Below are positions 13,754 to 15,362 of a stretch of DNA of 15,362 nt, piece by piece. The stretch spans positions 1 through 15,362 of the forward strand of contig JANBPT010001064.1 in the NCBI GenBank assembly GCA_027575765.1, given 5' to 3'. The stretch is from Tieghemiomyces parasiticus. Its lineage: Eukaryota; Kickxellomycota; Dimargaritomycetes; Dimargaritales; Dimargaritaceae. Within the stretch, counting starts at the first letter, position 1, and each line of letters opens with the position of its first letter. Both the position numbers and the translations under genes were made by a program. Below the pieces are notes generated by a model. It worked only from the letters and a program-made list of their open reading frames with translations, was not told where the DNA came from and made no database searches.

Positions 13754-14948
13754 ATGCTCAAGTCCTCATCTACGACATGGGCCCTGGTCCTAACATTGAG
13801 TCTACTCCTTCTTGTGGTTACTCAAGTTGTCCAGGCCGGGAGTCAGCCGGCCGCCATCTGGCGCATCAAAGACGATGGCCTGTCTGTATCTGACAATGGC
13901 GAAAGGTTTCCGTTTGGCGAATCGTAAGTGGGCCACATCAGGCCTGGACAGCGATGTTCGTCTGCATCGGTCGCGTTCACCGGGCAGAGAAGCCTCATCC
14001 CCGCTGATGGTGAAGTGCCTGGGCTACCAGATGGTTCTTCACGGGCTAGCGAAGGCTAGGGGCGCAATACCGGCCTGCCACTCGGTACGCGTAAGGGTAC
14101 TCAGCACATTGACTCACGCCACCCCTTTCCTTCTGCCTTCCCTCTTGGCCCTCACACTTCCATACGTTTGCGGTGGGGACTTACCCAGATACAGCACCAG
14201 CCCTATCGCCGTCCTAGCCACCGACCGTGTGGATATTTCCTTCCGAGCTGAACTCGCCACCACTGGCAAGCCCGTCCGCGCGCACCAGGCCTTCCTCCTT
14301 CTGACCCACCAGGCCACAGGCCACCAGGTTATTCGGGTGTTTGATTCCACGGCCCAGGGCCATTACAAATTGGCCCTGAAGATCAAGCCCCTGGCAGCCT
14401 TCTTCCGCGACCGCGCCGGTGATTACGATGCCGAGGTGATCCTGGGCACCTTCAGCGTCGCCGAAGGGTACCGGACCCCCGTGGCCACCCTAACCATCCC
14501 GGTTCTGTCCAATACCGCCTCCGTGGCCAAAAAGGAGGCCATGTCAACCCTCACCGGTAAGAGCGCCACCACTGACCCAGTCTACCTCCAACCGCTCCCG
14601 GAGATTGAGCACGAGTTCCGCCCGCCACCCAAGCAGCCCTTCATTCTCTTCCCGCTCATATTTGTGGTGATCTGTCTCGCTCTGCTCGCCGGTCTCGGAT
14701 GGGCTTGGATGGAAGGTCTAGAGGTGAACCTCAATCTGCTCCACGCTCCCACTGGGACGGGTAACGTGGCCCTACGCTACGGGTTCTTGGGTTGCCTTGT
14801 GGCCTACGGGGTTCTCTACGCCCTGTTTTGGACCCGCTGGAATATCGTCGAGACTTTTACCTCCGGCATCGCCTTGTCCTTCGTCACCGTCGTCGTCGGC
14901 CGTTACGCGCTGATCGATAACGCACTGCAGCGTCGGTCTCTCAAGTAA
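13754..14948 (+). CDS. SWP1: Oligosaccharyltransferase subunit SWP1 / ribophorin II (two exons: 13754-13923 and 14189-14948)
   Basis: Subunit of the ER oligosaccharyltransferase complex, which transfers the lipid-linked glycan to Asn of nascent proteins. The start is supported by an in-frame TAG at 13742-13744 and by a clear signal peptide (residues 1-28, hydrophobic core 9-22, likely cut after VVQA). Exon 1 ends in codon phase 2 at GTAAGT (13924); joining to the AG at 14187-14188 gives an open 309-residue protein, close to the short fungal Swp1 proteins (about 290). A lumenal beta-rich part (58-190) is followed by PEIEHEFRPP (194-203), the family signature just before the membrane part. Three hydrophobic segments follow at about 208-231, 251-273 and 281-300. 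The C-terminus LQRRSLK is basic. The end of the frame is convergent with the gene at the right edge. Family call is firm; intron ends are inferred. Confidence 0.9.
13924..14188 (+). other. Intron of SWP1 (265 nt)
   Basis: Donor GTAAGT (13924-13929) matches the consensus fully; the acceptor is TTACCCAG (14181-14188). Candidate branch points are CTCAC near 14151 and TTGAC near 14110; neither is the strong TACTAAC form. The splice joins GAA-TC to A-TAC and yields a continuous ribophorin-like sequence (FPFGES, then YSTSPIAVLATDRVDISF). A second acceptor, ATACAG at 14189-14194, lies 6 nt downstream and is also in frame. The intron happens to lack stops in the exon-2 frame, which produces a longer but spurious frame from 13812. 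Confidence 0.78.
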
Positions 14949-14976
14949 AGTGGGATGGGCGTGAGGGCTACCTGGG

Positions 14977-14999
14977 CCACAACTCCTTCTTAGTTGTGG
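14977..14999 (+). other. Perfect hairpin in the SWP1 3' untranslated region
   Basis: CCACAACT (14977-14984), a 7-nt loop CCTTCTT, and AGTTGTGG (14992-14999) form an 8-bp perfect stem that can be extended by two G-U pairs. It begins 29 nt after the stop codon. It could be an RNA element affecting 3' end formation or stability; it could also be chance. Confidence 0.5.
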
Positions 15000-15167
15000 T
15001 TATACACATGCAATCTCTATTAGCGTTCATAAAAACTGGCAGTATAGCGCCCGCCATATTTCAGGCACTCTTATTTTTCATTTCAAATGCTTACCACCAC
15101 CCGGTGTGCCTCTAGAGAAAAGAGAGGGCATAGAGATGTCTTCACCTCAGATACTGACACTGCATAA

Positions 15168-15173
15168 TTTATT
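15168..15173 (-). promoter_or_regulatory. Possible polyadenylation signal of the right-edge gene
   Basis: AATAAA on the minus strand within an AT-rich patch (TAATAATAAATTATG), about 98 nt beyond the stop codon of the gene ending at 15271. This is a normal distance for a fungal 3' end. Confidence 0.4.
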
Positions 15174-15270
15174 ATTACTTAAGCGAGGTACTATTGATGA
15201 CGTGTAACGTAATGGGGTCCTGGGTGATGGGAGATCAGGAGATTCGGGGTGGCAGGGTGGTACATGCCAT

Positions 15271-15362
15271 TTAGGCCGTCGCCGCGTCCTGCGCAACACG
15301 CTCCTTCTCGGCTTCAAGAATTGCCTTAGCGGACTTGCGGGCCTGGCGGTCCTCGTAACTGC
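15271..15362 (-). CDS. C-terminal end of an unidentified gene (5' part outside window)
   Basis: A minus-strand frame enters from the right edge and ends at TAA (15271-15273) after 29 visible codons. The visible part begins SYEDRQARKSAKA and ends VAQDAATA. It is rich in Ala, Lys, Arg and Glu and reads as a charged helical tail. Third codon positions are mostly G or C, as in the other genes of this window, and an AATAAA lies downstream, both of which support real coding. I do not recognise the protein; tails of this type occur in ribosomal and other basic proteins. It is convergent with SWP1, with 322 bp between the stops. Confidence 0.6.
   Translation of the reverse strand, partial: SYEDRQARKSAKAILEAEKERVAQDAATA

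Noticed and set aside
13812..14188. Plus-strand frame that extends the second SWP1 exon upstream to an ATG at 13812
   Set aside because: The extension runs through the intron and out of frame over exon 1. It gives no signal peptide and no family likeness, whereas splicing at GTAAGT restores both.

Overview
The window looks like nuclear DNA of a fungus, most likely a non-Dikarya (early-diverging) lineage. The fungal call rests on an oligosaccharyltransferase subunit gene (SWP1/ribophorin II type) with a clean GTAAGT...CAG intron, on pyrimidine-rich promoter-like sequence, and on a giant non-ribosomal peptide synthetase (NRPS) with fungal-type GGDSI carrier motifs. The lineage within fungi is an inference and cannot be fixed from this sequence.

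Layout. Positions 9227 down to 1 (minus strand) are one uninterrupted reading frame of 3,075 codons that runs off the left edge. It encodes a multimodular NRPS. Reading from its N-terminus: half C domain - A1 - T1 - E1 - C2 - remnant of an A domain - dead T - dead C3 - A2 - T2 - start of E2. Positions 9228-13753 are a 4.5 kb gap with no gene I can support. It holds promoter-like and splice-like signals next to the NRPS, low-complexity tracts and short chance frames. SWP1 (plus strand, two exons) occupies 13754-14948. At the right edge, 15271-15362 (minus strand), lies the last 29 codons of an unidentified gene convergent with SWP1.

The main point of interest is inside the NRPS. Between two well-preserved A-T-E blocks lies a decayed A-T-C unit. 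The adenylation domain is cut down to roughly its last 90 residues. The carrier domain keeps its fold pattern but has lost the GGDS serine. The following condensation domain has HQILAPE where HHxxxDG is required. The frame is nevertheless fully open and both flanking modules keep their key motifs, which suggests a working synthetase that carries an internal skipped unit. If so, C2 (a type that accepts D-configured donors, placed right after E1) would pass the D-residue from T1 directly to the amino acid on T2, and E2 would epimerise again.

SWP1 is an ER housekeeping gene (N-glycosylation) and has no evident link to the NRPS. The 3' end of the NRPS, including any thioesterase or reductase release domain, lies outside the window.
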